Shown here: one piece after another, positions 27,517 to 36,175 of the stretch | How the letters are laid out: each line of letters opens with the position of its first letter | Numbering within the stretch: position 1 is the stretch's first letter | DNA from: Pseudomonas sp. LB-090624 | Lineage (GTDB): Bacteria; Pseudomonadota; Gammaproteobacteria; Pseudomonadales; Pseudomonadaceae | Direction of reading: 5' to 3' | Length of the DNA: 64,000 nucleotides | Assembly (NCBI RefSeq): GCF_003205205.1 | Contig: NZ_QJRL01000002.1 | Coordinates: forward strand, 248,001 to 312,000 | Position numbers and translations under genes: made by a program | Notes under the pieces: generated by a model | What the model was told of the DNA's origin: nothing | What the model saw: the letters and a program-made list of their open reading frames with translations, nothing else | Database searches by the model: none

Positions 27517-28614
27517 TCAGGAATGGCCGCCATAGGGCGGATAGTCAATGTATCCTTCATCCCCTCCTCCATAGAAAGTCGCACGGTCAAACGGGCTGAG
27601 CGGCAAGCCGCGCTTGAATCGATCTACCAGATCGGGGTTGGAGATATAGGGGCGACCGAAAGCAGCAAGGTCGACAAGCCCATCATCCAGCATGGCCTGG
27701 GCAGTTTCTTGTGTCAGCGATCCCGCGAACATCAATGTGCCGCGGTAGACCTCCCGGAACTCGCGAACAAATTCACGGTTCATGAGGTTTCCGCAGAGTG
27801 AATCCTGATCACTCAAATGCACATAAGCCAGGTCTCGCGAATTCAATGCTGCCGCCGCCGCCAGCCACGTTTCACGCTCATCCGCAAACGCTGGCATGGC
27901 TGACAAACGCCCGAAAGGCGCCACCCGCAGACCTACTCGGTGACTGCCAATCGCTGCTGAAATCATATCTACCGTTTCCAACAAGAAACGCAGCCTGTTC
28001 TCAATGCTGCCGCCGTACGCGTCAGTGCGCGTATTCAATCCGCCATTGATGAATTGCTCAAAGATATAGCCGTTGGCGCCGTGAATCTCGACACCATCAA
28101 ACCCTGCAAGGATTGCATTTTCAGCTGCCTTGACGAAGTCTTGCGACACCCTGGCTACCTCAGCGGCAGGCAACGCCCGCGGGCGCGTTACCTGAACCTG
28201 ACCCGGCTCACCATCGGCGGTATAGCCGTAGCACGTAGTGTTTTCGGCCAAGGTATCGACTGACGAAACTGGAGCGTTGCCATTGGGCTGCAAGGACGTA
28301 TGAGAGATACGACCAACGTGCCAGAGCTGAATGAAAATCTTACCGCCCGCTTCGTGAACCTGGTCGGTAACTCGCTTCCAACCAGCGACCTGTTCTGGAG
28401 AGAAAATGCCTGGCGTGAAGAGATAGCCTTGACCCTCCTGGGTTATCTGCGCCCCTTCTGTGATGAGCAAACCTGCACCAGCGCGTTGGCGATAATAGGC
28501 CGCGGTGCTGGCATTGGGCACAGTGTCCTTGGCTCTCGACCTGGTCATTGGCGCCATTACGACGCGCGAGGTTAATTGAGTGCCCGATAGATCGTAGGGA
28601 GTCAACAACGTCAT
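27517..28614 (-). CDS. Old-yellow-enzyme family ene-reductase (second copy)
   Basis: A 365-residue FMN alkene reductase clearly paralogous to the one at 10681-11781. Shared features are the SRVVMAPMTRSRAKDTVPN start, FIQLWHVGRISHTSLQPNG, the H-x-x-N pair in VEIHGANGYIFEQFING and FGRPYISNPDLVDRF. I chose ATG 28614 because AGAGG lies six bases upstream; an ATG 21 bases earlier is less likely. It follows a SnoaL-like gene by 39 bases in one operon, divergent from a LysR regulator. Confidence 0.92.
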   Translation of the reverse strand: MTLLTPYDLSGTQLTSRVVMAPMTRSRAKDTVPNASTAAYYRQRAGAGLLITEGAQITQEGQGYLFTPGIFSPEQVAGWKRVTDQVHEAGGKIFIQLWHVGRISHTSLQPNGNAPVSSVDTLAENTTCYGYTADGEPGQVQVTRPRALPAAEVARVSQDFVKAAENAILAGFDGVEIHGANGYIFEQFINGGLNTRTDAYGGSIENRLRFLLETVDMISAAIGSHRVGLRVAPFGRLSAMPAFADERETWLAAAAALNSRDLAYVHLSDQDSLCGNLMNREFVREFREVYRGTLMFAGSLTQETAQAMLDDGLVDLAAFGRPYISNPDLVDRFKRGLPLSPFDRATFYGGGDEGYIDYPPYGGHS

Positions 28615-28653
28615 TTTTTGCCTCTGCGAATGCATGCCACAATAGGGTTCGTC

Positions 28654-29160
28654 TTACCAAGACTCTTTTTTGAAAGGGGCTTCAACCCAGCCCTTTGCCC
28701 AAGGGGATGACTGCTCGATGGTTCCGGTCATGGATTGGAACAACCACGCCCCATTTATTTTCACTAAATGGTCGGTGTAGTTTCCAGCGAGCAGAAATGC
28801 TTCGCCTTTGGCGTCCGCACCGTCAGTGCGCATTGTCAACAAGCAGACGAGATTGAAGTGGGCAACCGCACGATCGCCCTGATCACTGATTTCAATGCGC
28901 GGCGCAAATATGTCGTGCTGACTCCACAAAATGCCTTTGCTCAAATTTTTACAGTGTGCTCGGATTGCACCTTGACCGCGGACATCACCCCCCACACCTT
29001 TGATGATCCATTCCCCGTCTTCGGAGAACAAGGCGGCAATGCTATCAGGGTCATAACCATTATCTAAATGAAAGGCGTATCGGTATTTAAGTTCTTTGAT
29101 TTTTTCCCGATCCTCCAGTTGCTCAAGACGCTGTTCGATGGAGCGAGGCTGTGGCGACAT
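28654..29160 (-). CDS. SnoaL-like (NTF2 superfamily) protein
   Basis: A 168-residue single-domain protein with the family's opening helix (LEDREKIKELKYRYAFHLDNG), followed by DPDSIAALFSEDGEWIIKG and a C-terminal strand with HLVKINGAWLFQSM. It is the third NTF2-like protein of the accessory block. The ATG at 29160 has AAGGA about ten bases upstream; the longer reading to 29253 is unlikely. First gene of the operon with the ene-reductase. Perhaps a dehydratase or isomerase acting on the same substrate. Confidence 0.8.
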   Translation of the reverse strand: MSPQPRSIEQRLEQLEDREKIKELKYRYAFHLDNGYDPDSIAALFSEDGEWIIKGVGGDVRGQGAIRAHCKNLSKGILWSQHDIFAPRIEISDQGDRAVAHFNLVCLLTMRTDGADAKGEAFLLAGNYTDHLVKINGAWLFQSMTGTIEQSSPWAKGWVEAPFKKESW

Positions 29161-29306
29161 AGGTGGCTTTTCCTTGTTGTTATTAGCAATCCAGCAATGT
29201 GCATCGGTGAAAAATGCAGTCGGCCCTTGGCATGACCAAACTGCCACACACACTTACAACGTAGCGATCGCAGCGATGTTTGACTAATAGAGTTTTTTGC
29301 TTTATT

Positions 29307-29323
29307 GATACAAAAACCGAATC
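29307..29323. promoter_or_regulatory. GATAC...AATC dyad between the SnoaL and LysR genes
   Basis: GATACAAAAACCGAATC lies 23-40 bases before the LysR start, in the divergent promoter with the SnoaL/ene-reductase operon. It matches the aldehyde dehydrogenase site at 27384-27400 in 15 of 17 bases. This is the classical position for LysR autoregulation. Confidence 0.6.
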
Positions 29324-29346
29324 ACAAAATAAAATAGCCAAATGCC

Positions 29347-30306
29347 ATGAATCCTTCCCTTGCCAGCCCCAGCGCCAAAACTTATAGCCTTTTCAAGCGG
29401 TTAAAGTACCGACACCTTTTCATGTTGGCGACTTTGGGCAACTGCCAGAATCTGCATCGGGCCGCCGAGACACTCAACATGTCCCAGCCCACCCTTACCC
29501 GGATGCTTCAGGAAGTAGAAGATGCGTTTGGGTGCGCACTGTTCGAACGCCAACCTCGAGGGGTCGTGCCCACCCCGGTGGGCGAAGAACTCTTGAAATT
29601 CGCCCATTCAGCGCTCAATAGCCTTGATCGCTGCGTAGAAGACCTGACCGCCAGGGCGGAGGGTGGCTACGGCCATCTAGCCGTAGGTGTCGTCATGGGT
29701 AGCGCACTCGATCGGGTGGTCTCGACGATCGCGACCATGAAAAGCGCCTCACCTCATCTGGGAATCCGGATGATGAGTGACACCAGCGACGTGCTGATAG
29801 AGATGCTGGAGCAGGAGCGGCTGGATGTGGCGATTGCGCGTCTAGGCACCCCAGGCGATAGGTCCAGATTTGAATTCGAACCCCTCGGTAACGATCGTCT
29901 GGTCATGGCGGTGCGAAGTGGACACCCACTGGCAACGCACGCCCCTGCGAAGATGGAGGACATTCTTCAGAAATGGACGTGGCTCCTTCAACCAGCAGCG
30001 AGCCCAGGGCGAAAAGCCGTGGAGCGCTGGTGGGCGGACAGGGATCTACTCCCTCCCTCCAAAACGATCGAGTGCTCGTCCATTTGGGCGATGCTGCAGC
30101 TCGTGCAATTAACGGATGCGGTCATGGTGTTAAGCGAAGCAGTGATCAATGATCACGTCCGTACAGGGCTGATCACTGTCCTCACAGGGTACGTTATCGA
30201 AGGTTTACCGCCCTATGGAATCATTTTGCGCAAGGGCATGGGAAGGAGCCGAGAGCTTCAGAACTTCTTGAGCCATCTGCAACAATCTGCACCTGTTGAA
30301 GGCTAA
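29347..30306 (+). CDS. LysR-family transcriptional regulator of the ene-reductase/aldehyde dehydrogenase genes (predicted)
   Basis: A 319-residue LysR protein resembling the GbpR/CatR-like branch. Its helix-turn-helix is at about residues 30-60 (NLHRAAETLNMSQPTLTRML, then AFGCALFERQPRGVVPTPVG). The full effector domain ends near residue 305. It is divergent from the SnoaL/ene-reductase operon. Matching 17-bp dyads at its own promoter and at the aldehyde dehydrogenase promoter predict a small regulon controlling oxidation and reduction steps of the pathway. Confidence 0.88.
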   Translation: MNPSLASPSAKTYSLFKRLKYRHLFMLATLGNCQNLHRAAETLNMSQPTLTRMLQEVEDAFGCALFERQPRGVVPTPVGEELLKFAHSALNSLDRCVEDLTARAEGGYGHLAVGVVMGSALDRVVSTIATMKSASPHLGIRMMSDTSDVLIEMLEQERLDVAIARLGTPGDRSRFEFEPLGNDRLVMAVRSGHPLATHAPAKMEDILQKWTWLLQPAASPGRKAVERWWADRDLLPPSKTIECSSIWAMLQLVQLTDAVMVLSEAVINDHVRTGLITVLTGYVIEGLPPYGIILRKGMGRSRELQNFLSHLQQSAPVEG

Positions 30307-30379
30307 TGATCCTGCAAGTATCAGGGGCCCTGCGCGAACTGCACGTGGCCCCTGGGCAACCCAGCCCTGAAGCTACAGG

Positions 30380-31729
30380 CTAGAAACTCGCTCTGACCAT
30401 GAGACCCAGCAAGAACGCGTTATCGACCTCATCCACTGCGCCAGGGTGAACGATGTACTGCACGTTGGGACGCACGGTCAACCAGTCCGTGATCTTCACG
30501 CCGTAGTAGATCTCGCTACTGTATTCGTCCGTCTGAACGGGGGTAAAACGCGGGTCATCGTAGCGGGTGACCTGATTGTAGATGTTTACATGGCGCTGGT
30601 GTGCCGTCACATTCGAGGCAACGCTCAACCCCCCGATCGCGACTCCGATCGAGTCGTCGGGACGAGAGACAAACGGGCCATTGATGATAAGACCGATGTT
30701 GTAATGCCTGGCGACGAATCCAGTATCGCGATCATTCCAGAACCCTTCCGAAAAGACCTCGATCTTGCGGTGCTGATCTCCGCCAACATGGCCCACCGTC
30801 TGGCGCGCGACATACCACCAACCTTTGCGCCCCCGATGCGACTGGTAGCGAGTGTCGGGCTCGAACGCATGCTCATGGCCATCCGCGTTGTAGCGCAGGT
30901 CATCGGCGTCAGTGGTGTTATAGAAAGCGCCAAGCCTGAACTCCGCGGGCTGGCCAAATAACGCGCGTTTAGGCGTCCAAATGACCTCAGCGGGTATAAG
31001 AGCACCTTCCGCGCCACGGGTACTCACTTTGAAGGCATTGTCATTTTCTAAAAGGGTCGGGTTCTGCTCGAAGACTCCAGCCTGGACAGCGACATCATCA
31101 AGAAACTGATATTTGACTGCGGTCGCCCACTGACCGATCGGGAAGTTATACCAGTCATCCCCATGCCAGTTCCCGCCTGAATTACCGCAAAAAATCAGGT
31201 TTTGAAAATCGCAATCAAACTGACCGAATTCCTCTGGCCCGAATCGACCCATTCTGAAATACAAGTTAGGTTTTCCCAAGCGGGTTTCGAGGTAGAGCTG
31301 AGACAGCCGCGTAACACTACCACGCCCATACACGTTCTGCGTCTGGGTCAATGAACCTGATCGCGGGTCAGTCAACCGCTCCTTGGCCAACTCCTCGCCA
31401 TTACGATCAATTAGCGTCATGACAAACTTTGAAGAAGATGCGCCTAGCAGTTTGTCCAAGTCAGCACTGACCGAAAACATGTACTGATCGGCGTAGGCGA
31501 GTTTCTTATCCTTGTCGTAGCCACCGTGCGCATTGTACGCACTGTCACTTCTGTAATTGAGGTCGAAGTCGACACCTTTCTGGTGTAGCTCGTCTCTCAG
31601 GCCACCCCAGCTACCCAACATCCATGGCATTGAAGTAGAGGTCGTCTCTGCGATACAGGTTGCAGGCACACTTAAAAACAGGGCGAACGCAGTGCTCGCG
31701 CACTTAATCTCAGGCGCAGAAAATCTCAT
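30380..31729 (-). CDS. OprB-family carbohydrate-selective porin
   Basis: About 449 residues. A signal peptide (residues 1-27, ending before AETTSTS) is followed by an OprB-type 16-stranded barrel with the family's WMLGSWGGLRDELHQKGVDF opening. The final residue is Phe (LMVRASF), as required for outer-membrane insertion. Relatives admit sugars or other polar molecules, and here it may admit the substrate of the PQQ dehydrogenase. ATG 31729 gives a normal signal peptide. A TGGTACC-N5-GGCACCA dyad lies 23-41 bases upstream. Confidence 0.88.
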   Translation of the reverse strand: MRFSAPEIKCASTAFALFLSVPATCIAETTSTSMPWMLGSWGGLRDELHQKGVDFDLNYRSDSAYNAHGGYDKDKKLAYADQYMFSVSADLDKLLGASSSKFVMTLIDRNGEELAKERLTDPRSGSLTQTQNVYGRGSVTRLSQLYLETRLGKPNLYFRMGRFGPEEFGQFDCDFQNLIFCGNSGGNWHGDDWYNFPIGQWATAVKYQFLDDVAVQAGVFEQNPTLLENDNAFKVSTRGAEGALIPAEVIWTPKRALFGQPAEFRLGAFYNTTDADDLRYNADGHEHAFEPDTRYQSHRGRKGWWYVARQTVGHVGGDQHRKIEVFSEGFWNDRDTGFVARHYNIGLIINGPFVSRPDDSIGVAIGGLSVASNVTAHQRHVNIYNQVTRYDDPRFTPVQTDEYSSEIYYGVKITDWLTVRPNVQYIVHPGAVDEVDNAFLLGLMVRASF

Positions 31730-31751
31730 ATTTTTTGTTTCCCTTCTTGAA

Positions 31752-31770
31752 TGGTACCCTCTAGGCACCA
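31752..31770. promoter_or_regulatory. Dyad at the porin promoter
   Basis: TGGTACC-N5-GGCACCA, 7-base arms with one mismatch, 23-41 bases before the OprB-type porin start. A possible operator, with no second copy noticed. Confidence 0.3.
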
Positions 31771-31807
31771 ATTATTATTTTTGAGTCAGAAGAGCGTTTT
31801 GAGCATG

Positions 31808-31843
31808 CAAAAAAATAGCGACCCCAAACGTGAGGCCGCTGAT
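31808..31843 (-). terminator. Terminator after the thioesterase gene
   Basis: On the minus strand AGCGGCCTC pairs with GGGTCGCT (two G-U pairs), followed by ATTTTTTTG, a few bases after the thioesterase stop. It separates the CoA operon from the porin gene. Confidence 0.65.
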
Positions 31844-31850
31844 AGAGAAA

Positions 31851-32705
31851 TCAGAGTTTCCGAATAAGTCCTTCTTGTGCAACAGAGGCAATAAGCCGCC
31901 CTTGCTGGTCAAAAATCGAGCCGCGCGAAAGGCCTCGGCCCGCCCCACTCCAAGGGCTGTCATTGACATACAGGAGCCACTCGTCCACGACGCAATCGCC
32001 GTGGAACCAAATCGAATGATCCAGACTGGCAACCCGCATGTCTCGCTGCATATCGGAAACGCCATGCGGAAGCAAAGACGTAATCAGCAGGGCCGTATCA
32101 CTGGCATAAGCCAGCAAGCTTCGATGAACGTCAGTATCGCGAGTGGTGAGCTGCGCAAACCTGAACCAGAAACTCTTTTGCGGCGCACGAGCCTTGGGAG
32201 CGCTAGGATCAATAGGCTCTACCGGTCGGATCTCCAGCGCATTGGCGGCTTCGTGGCGACGTTTGATCTCTTCGATCAAATCAGCATCCCCGGCCAGGAG
32301 TTCCAGCTCCGTCGGCAAGGCAGACGGAACGGCGACCTCAGGCGCGCAGTGCTGGTGGTGAAACCCCTCTTCAACAGTATGAAATGAACCATCTCCAACG
32401 AAAATGACTTTCGAATCCTGCCAGGCTGTGAGCCGTCTGCGGCTGAAGCTTCGACCGTCCTGAACGGTCTCGACCTCATACATCACGGGCGCGTCCGCAC
32501 GCCCTGGACGCACGAAGTACCCGTGCAGGGAATGCAGTTTTTTATCTGCCAGCACCGTACGCGTCATCGCCATCGCTGCCTGGCCTAATACCTGCCCACC
32601 AAAAAGCTGAGGTAATCTCAGGTCCTGGCTCTCACCTTTGAATACATTGGCCTCCACCTCCTCCAAAGCGAAGATGGCGGCTAACTTCTCTGCCGGCGTA
32701 CTCAT
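31851..32705 (-). CDS. tesB: Acyl-CoA thioesterase II (TesB family)
   Basis: A 284-residue double-hotdog thioesterase that hydrolyses acyl-CoA to free acid and CoA. Family signatures are RLPQLFGGQVLGQAAMAMTR and HSLHGYFVRPGRADAPVMYE in the first hotdog, and VASLDHSIWFHGD with the catalytic Asp in the second. It is the third gene of the minus-strand operon ligase, hydratase, thioesterase. This copy is probably dedicated to the local pathway, releasing CoA from stalled intermediates, and is additional to the housekeeping TesB. Confidence 0.9.
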   Translation of the reverse strand: MSTPAEKLAAIFALEEVEANVFKGESQDLRLPQLFGGQVLGQAAMAMTRTVLADKKLHSLHGYFVRPGRADAPVMYEVETVQDGRSFSRRRLTAWQDSKVIFVGDGSFHTVEEGFHHQHCAPEVAVPSALPTELELLAGDADLIEEIKRRHEAANALEIRPVEPIDPSAPKARAPQKSFWFRFAQLTTRDTDVHRSLLAYASDTALLITSLLPHGVSDMQRDMRVASLDHSIWFHGDCVVDEWLLYVNDSPWSGAGRGLSRGSIFDQQGRLIASVAQEGLIRKL

Positions 32706-32801
32706 CTAGACTCGCCTCGCTGGCGCGCGCATGGACAGGCAAAAGGCGGGAGACAACCTACCCACCCTCACGCCCATGCAGCGCTCGTTATGTCCAGTGC
32801 T

Positions 32802-33578
32802 TCACCGCCCCTTGTAAGCGGGCTCGCGTTTTTCGGTGAACGCTGCAATACCTTCTTTGAAGTCTTCGCTCAGAAGGATTCGACGGAAAGCCGTGCGCTC
32901 CAATTCCAACGCAGCGTCAAGACCGCAGTCAGCGCCGCGTCGAATCACTTGCAACGACGCCCGCACAGCCAGAGGGCCATTTTTGGTGATGCTGTGAGCA
33001 ATTTCCAAAGCACGCGGCAGAAGGTTATCCGAGGTAGTGAGCTCACTCACCAATCCTTCTACGAGCGCTCGCTCGGCGCCAATAGGCTCGCCGGTCAGCA
33101 CCATTTGAGTCGCCAGGGCGCTGGAGACCACTCGGGACAATCGAGTGACACCACCGGCACCGGCGATGACACCCCACCGCGGCTCCGGAAGCGCGAACTT
33201 GGCATAATCCACAGCAATGCGCAGGTCGCAGGCCAACGCGATTTCAAGCCCTCCGGCATAGGCAAGACCGTTAATGGCGGCAATGATCGGTTTGGTCGTC
33301 GGCGAACCGCGGTTGATACCGCAAAAGTCACCATCGTCCAGTTCCTTGACCGCCCTCTCACGCAGATAGGGCAAGAAGGTGCCGATGTCGGCGCCTGAAC
33401 AGAAGGCCTTGGTGCCGGCCCCCGTCAATACCACAACCTGGATCTCGTCATCGGTATTGATCCGCGACCAGATCTCCTGGAAGGCCAGATGCGTGTTCAG
33501 GTCAATGGCGTTCATGGCCTGAGGACGATTGATCGTCACCAGGGCGACAGGACCTTGTTTTTCGAAGTCGATAGCCAT
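32802..33578 (-). CDS. Enoyl-CoA hydratase/isomerase (crotonase family), copy 1
   Basis: A 258-residue crotonase. Both catalytic glutamates of classical hydratases are in place: one in AGGLEIALACD, the other in ALPEPRWGVIAGAGG. The CoA-binding segment is AFCSGADIGTF. It probably hydrates a 2-enoyl-CoA. It begins 8 bases after the acyl-CoA ligase stop and is followed by the thioesterase. The C terminus keeps the usual EDFKEGIAAFTEKREPAYKG. Confidence 0.92.
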   Translation of the reverse strand: MAIDFEKQGPVALVTINRPQAMNAIDLNTHLAFQEIWSRINTDDEIQVVVLTGAGTKAFCSGADIGTFLPYLRERAVKELDDGDFCGINRGSPTTKPIIAAINGLAYAGGLEIALACDLRIAVDYAKFALPEPRWGVIAGAGGVTRLSRVVSSALATQMVLTGEPIGAERALVEGLVSELTTSDNLLPRALEIAHSITKNGPLAVRASLQVIRRGADCGLDAALELERTAFRRILLSEDFKEGIAAFTEKREPAYKGR

Positions 33579-33586
33579 GATTATCC

Positions 33587-35107
33587 TCAGCCCTGCGGCT
33601 CAAAACGTTGACGGAGTTCGCGCTTGAGAATCTTGCCGTTGTGGTTGAACGGCATATCCGCGTAGGTGATGAATTCGACACGCTTCGGCAGCTGGTAACT
33701 AGCCAGATGCTCCCGGGCATGCGCGACGAGCAGCTCAGGATCACCGACCACCCCATCGTGCAGCACGATGATCGCGGTAACCTCTTCACCCCAGCGCTCG
33801 TTGTTCAGACCGATCACTGCAACTTCGCGAACGTGATCATGTTTTGCCAGCACGGCCTCGACTTCCTGGGAATAGACATTCAGCCCGCCGGTTTTGATCA
33901 TGTCCTTCAGACGGTCGTAGAAGTACACAAAACCGTTGGCATCCATGTGCGCAAGGTCGCCAGTGTGTAGCCAACCATCCTGGTCAATCGCATCAGCCGT
34001 CGCATCGGGGCGGTTGTGGTAGCCCAACATGATGGTAGGCCCCCGCAGGACGATCTCGCCAATCTCGCCTGGAGGTGCAATGTTGCCCTTGTCGTCAACG
34101 ATAGCCACCTCGATGTTCTGGAAGGCCCGGCCAATCGATCCACGAGCGCGGTCGTAATCCTCCTCCTTGAGCACCGTCGCAATCGGGCCAGCTTCAGTGA
34201 GGCCATACTGGTAGTAAATCTTCACGCCAGGGATGCATGCTTTCATGGCGCTGCGGTCGTTTGCGGTAAGAATGCCACTGCCTACGTACCACCGGGTCAT
34301 GGAACTCACATCCAGCTCCTTGGCGAGCGGGTGCAAGACGAACTCGCGTGCCAGCGAGGGCGGCATGAAGGTGTTGGTAACGCGCTCTTTATCGATGACG
34401 CACAGCACCTCTTCAGTGGCATATTTCTCAAGCAGCGTAGCGGTAGCCCCGAGGTACAAGTGGGGGAGCAACCAGCAATTGAGCGCTGCAGAATGGTGCA
34501 ACGGCGTAGCGATCAACGTGTTATCGCCCTCCACCATGTCTGTGTCGATGATTTCGTTGAGCGAGTTCCAGAAGAGATTGGAATGGCTCAGCAGCACGCC
34601 TTTGGATCGCCCGGTCGTGCCACCGGTGTAGAGAATCACGGCAGGATCATGTTCGCTCAGGCGGTCTGTCGGGTGGGGAGCGTCTGCATAATCTGCTTTG
34701 AACGCATCCAGCGACTCCAGATTCACCACGGGAAATCGCAGCGTTTCCAGCAACCCACCAAAGGCTTCAACATGTTGCTCGGATACGAACAGCACCTTTG
34801 AGCCACTGTCCTCGAGCATCATGGAAATCTGCTCAGGCGTTTCCCGATAGTTCAGTGGCACGGCTACGGCACCGATCTTGACGACCCCGTAGAACGCCTC
34901 GACCCATTGGCGGCTAGAGCTGGCAAGGAACGCGACCTTGTCTCCATGTGAAACACCCTGCGCAAGCAGCGCGTGGCCTACTCGGTTGGCACCGGACTCG
35001 AACTCTGCGTAGGTCGTGCGTCCGACCTTATCGATCAGGGCCACTTTGCTGGGGAAACGCTTGGCATTGTGGGTGATGTGACCACCCAGCAGCATACGGC
35101 TAGACAT
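33587..35107 (-). CDS. Acyl-CoA ligase (AMP-forming, class I adenylate-forming family)
   Basis: A 506-residue fatty/aryl acyl-CoA synthetase, activating a carboxylic acid with ATP and CoA. Core motifs are ILYTGGTTGRSKGVLLSH (phosphate loop), YYQYGLTEAGP, GWLHTGDLAHMD and DRLKDMIKTGGLNVYSQEVE (hinge), and the C-terminal lysine motif HNGKILKRELR. ATG 35107 has GAGGA upstream; a longer reading to 35158 is not supported. First gene of the operon; its promoter carries a perfect ACTAAC-N4-GTTAGT dyad. This is the entry step to the CoA pathway. Confidence 0.92.
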   Translation of the reverse strand: MSSRMLLGGHITHNAKRFPSKVALIDKVGRTTYAEFESGANRVGHALLAQGVSHGDKVAFLASSSRQWVEAFYGVVKIGAVAVPLNYRETPEQISMMLEDSGSKVLFVSEQHVEAFGGLLETLRFPVVNLESLDAFKADYADAPHPTDRLSEHDPAVILYTGGTTGRSKGVLLSHSNLFWNSLNEIIDTDMVEGDNTLIATPLHHSAALNCWLLPHLYLGATATLLEKYATEEVLCVIDKERVTNTFMPPSLAREFVLHPLAKELDVSSMTRWYVGSGILTANDRSAMKACIPGVKIYYQYGLTEAGPIATVLKEEDYDRARGSIGRAFQNIEVAIVDDKGNIAPPGEIGEIVLRGPTIMLGYHNRPDATADAIDQDGWLHTGDLAHMDANGFVYFYDRLKDMIKTGGLNVYSQEVEAVLAKHDHVREVAVIGLNNERWGEEVTAIIVLHDGVVGDPELLVAHAREHLASYQLPKRVEFITYADMPFNHNGKILKRELRQRFEPQG

Positions 35108-35190
35108 GAAAAATCCTCTTGTAATTGTTTTGAGGCTCCTCAGCGCGCAGATGTTCACGCAGCGTCCGAGCCGTCTGGACGCCCAGAATA

Positions 35191-35206
35191 ACTAACCCAC
35201 GTTAGT
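35191..35206. promoter_or_regulatory. ACTAAC-N4-GTTAGT operator, acyl-CoA ligase side
   Basis: ACTAACCCACGTTAGT, perfect 6-base arms, 85-100 bases upstream of the ligase start. One of four copies of this motif in the window, all in the two divergent promoters of the CoA genes. Predicted target of the TetR protein at 36176-36772. Confidence 0.7.
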
Positions 35207-35325
35207 TTGCAATAGGGGAAACGCCGGATTTTTAGAACAAGAATGCCTACAGACAGCCGGGATCCAGCGGAAAAACAGGCCACGCAAGGCCTGAATACCT
35301 TGTAATTCGAGCGAAAGGAGATAAA

Positions 35326-35341
35326 AATAACGCTTGTTAGT
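35326..35341. promoter_or_regulatory. ACTAAC-N4-GTTAGT operator, SDR side
   Basis: AATAACGCTTGTTAGT, one base off the dyad consensus, 33-48 bases before the SDR start. It would control the SDR-TetR transcript and hence autoregulation. Confidence 0.6.
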
Positions 35342-35373
35342 TTCCTATACCAAAAACAAGATGAGGACTCACC

Positions 35374-36141
35374 ATGCTAGACCTTTCACTACGCCTCGAT
35401 GATGCAATCGTGCTGATCACGGGAGGCGGCCGAGGGAATGGCGCATCCCTCGCCCATGGTTTTGCCATCGCCGGCGCGACCGTCATCGTGACCGACATTG
35501 ACATGAACACCGCATCAGGGACAGCCAAAGCCATATGCGACGAAGGTGGTAAGGCTCATGCATTTGCCCTCGATATCTGTGACGAGGCCGCTTGTATCAA
35601 TCTCGCAGATCTCATAAGGCGTGAAATCGGCAGTATCACGGCGCTGATCAACAATGCGGGCCTGCTCTTCCGTGCCCCATTCGCCAGCGAAAAGAGCCCG
35701 GAGCAGTGGCGTCGAACCCTGGCAGTGAATGTAACTGGCATGTTCAATGTCACCCATGCCTTCCTTGCGCACTTGAAAGAAACGAAAGGCTCAGTTCTCA
35801 ACATCGGCTCCATCCACAGCTACACATCCGGCTTGGCCTCACTGTCCAGCTACGTGACGTCCAAAGGGGCGGTCTTGCAATTTACCAAGGCTCTGGCGTC
35901 CGAATTGGCCGCTGACGGTATCCGTGTAAATGGACTCGCGCCAGGCTCGTTCCCGACGGCTATGTCGCAAGAAACACGGCAAGATCCTGGCAAGCTTGAG
36001 GCATTTCTCAGTCACGTGCCCATGGGGCGTACGGGGGAACCGCACGAACTGGTAGGGCCGGCAGTGTTCTTGACCTCGCACCTGGCAAGCTATATTACTG
36101 GCGCGATGGTTCCTGTGGATGGTGGCTATCTGACCCGCTAA
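35374..36141 (+). CDS. Short-chain dehydrogenase/reductase
   Basis: A 255-residue NAD(P)-dependent oxidoreductase of the classical SDR type. It has the cofactor loop TGGGRGNG near residue 17, NNAG in the central strand (ALINNAGLLFRAPF), the catalytic Ser in NIGSIHSY, and the Tyr/Lys pair in SYVTSKGAV. The end SYITGAMVPVDGGYLTR is typical. Probably oxidises a hydroxyacyl-CoA or hydroxy intermediate. It is followed 34 bases later by the TetR gene in a two-gene operon and is divergent from the acyl-CoA ligase. Confidence 0.92.
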   Translation: MLDLSLRLDDAIVLITGGGRGNGASLAHGFAIAGATVIVTDIDMNTASGTAKAICDEGGKAHAFALDICDEAACINLADLIRREIGSITALINNAGLLFRAPFASEKSPEQWRRTLAVNVTGMFNVTHAFLAHLKETKGSVLNIGSIHSYTSGLASLSSYVTSKGAVLQFTKALASELAADGIRVNGLAPGSFPTAMSQETRQDPGKLEAFLSHVPMGRTGEPHELVGPAVFLTSHLASYITGAMVPVDGGYLTR

Positions 36142-36175
36142 GCCGCCCTCCCATTCTTGAAGAGACATTTACCTG

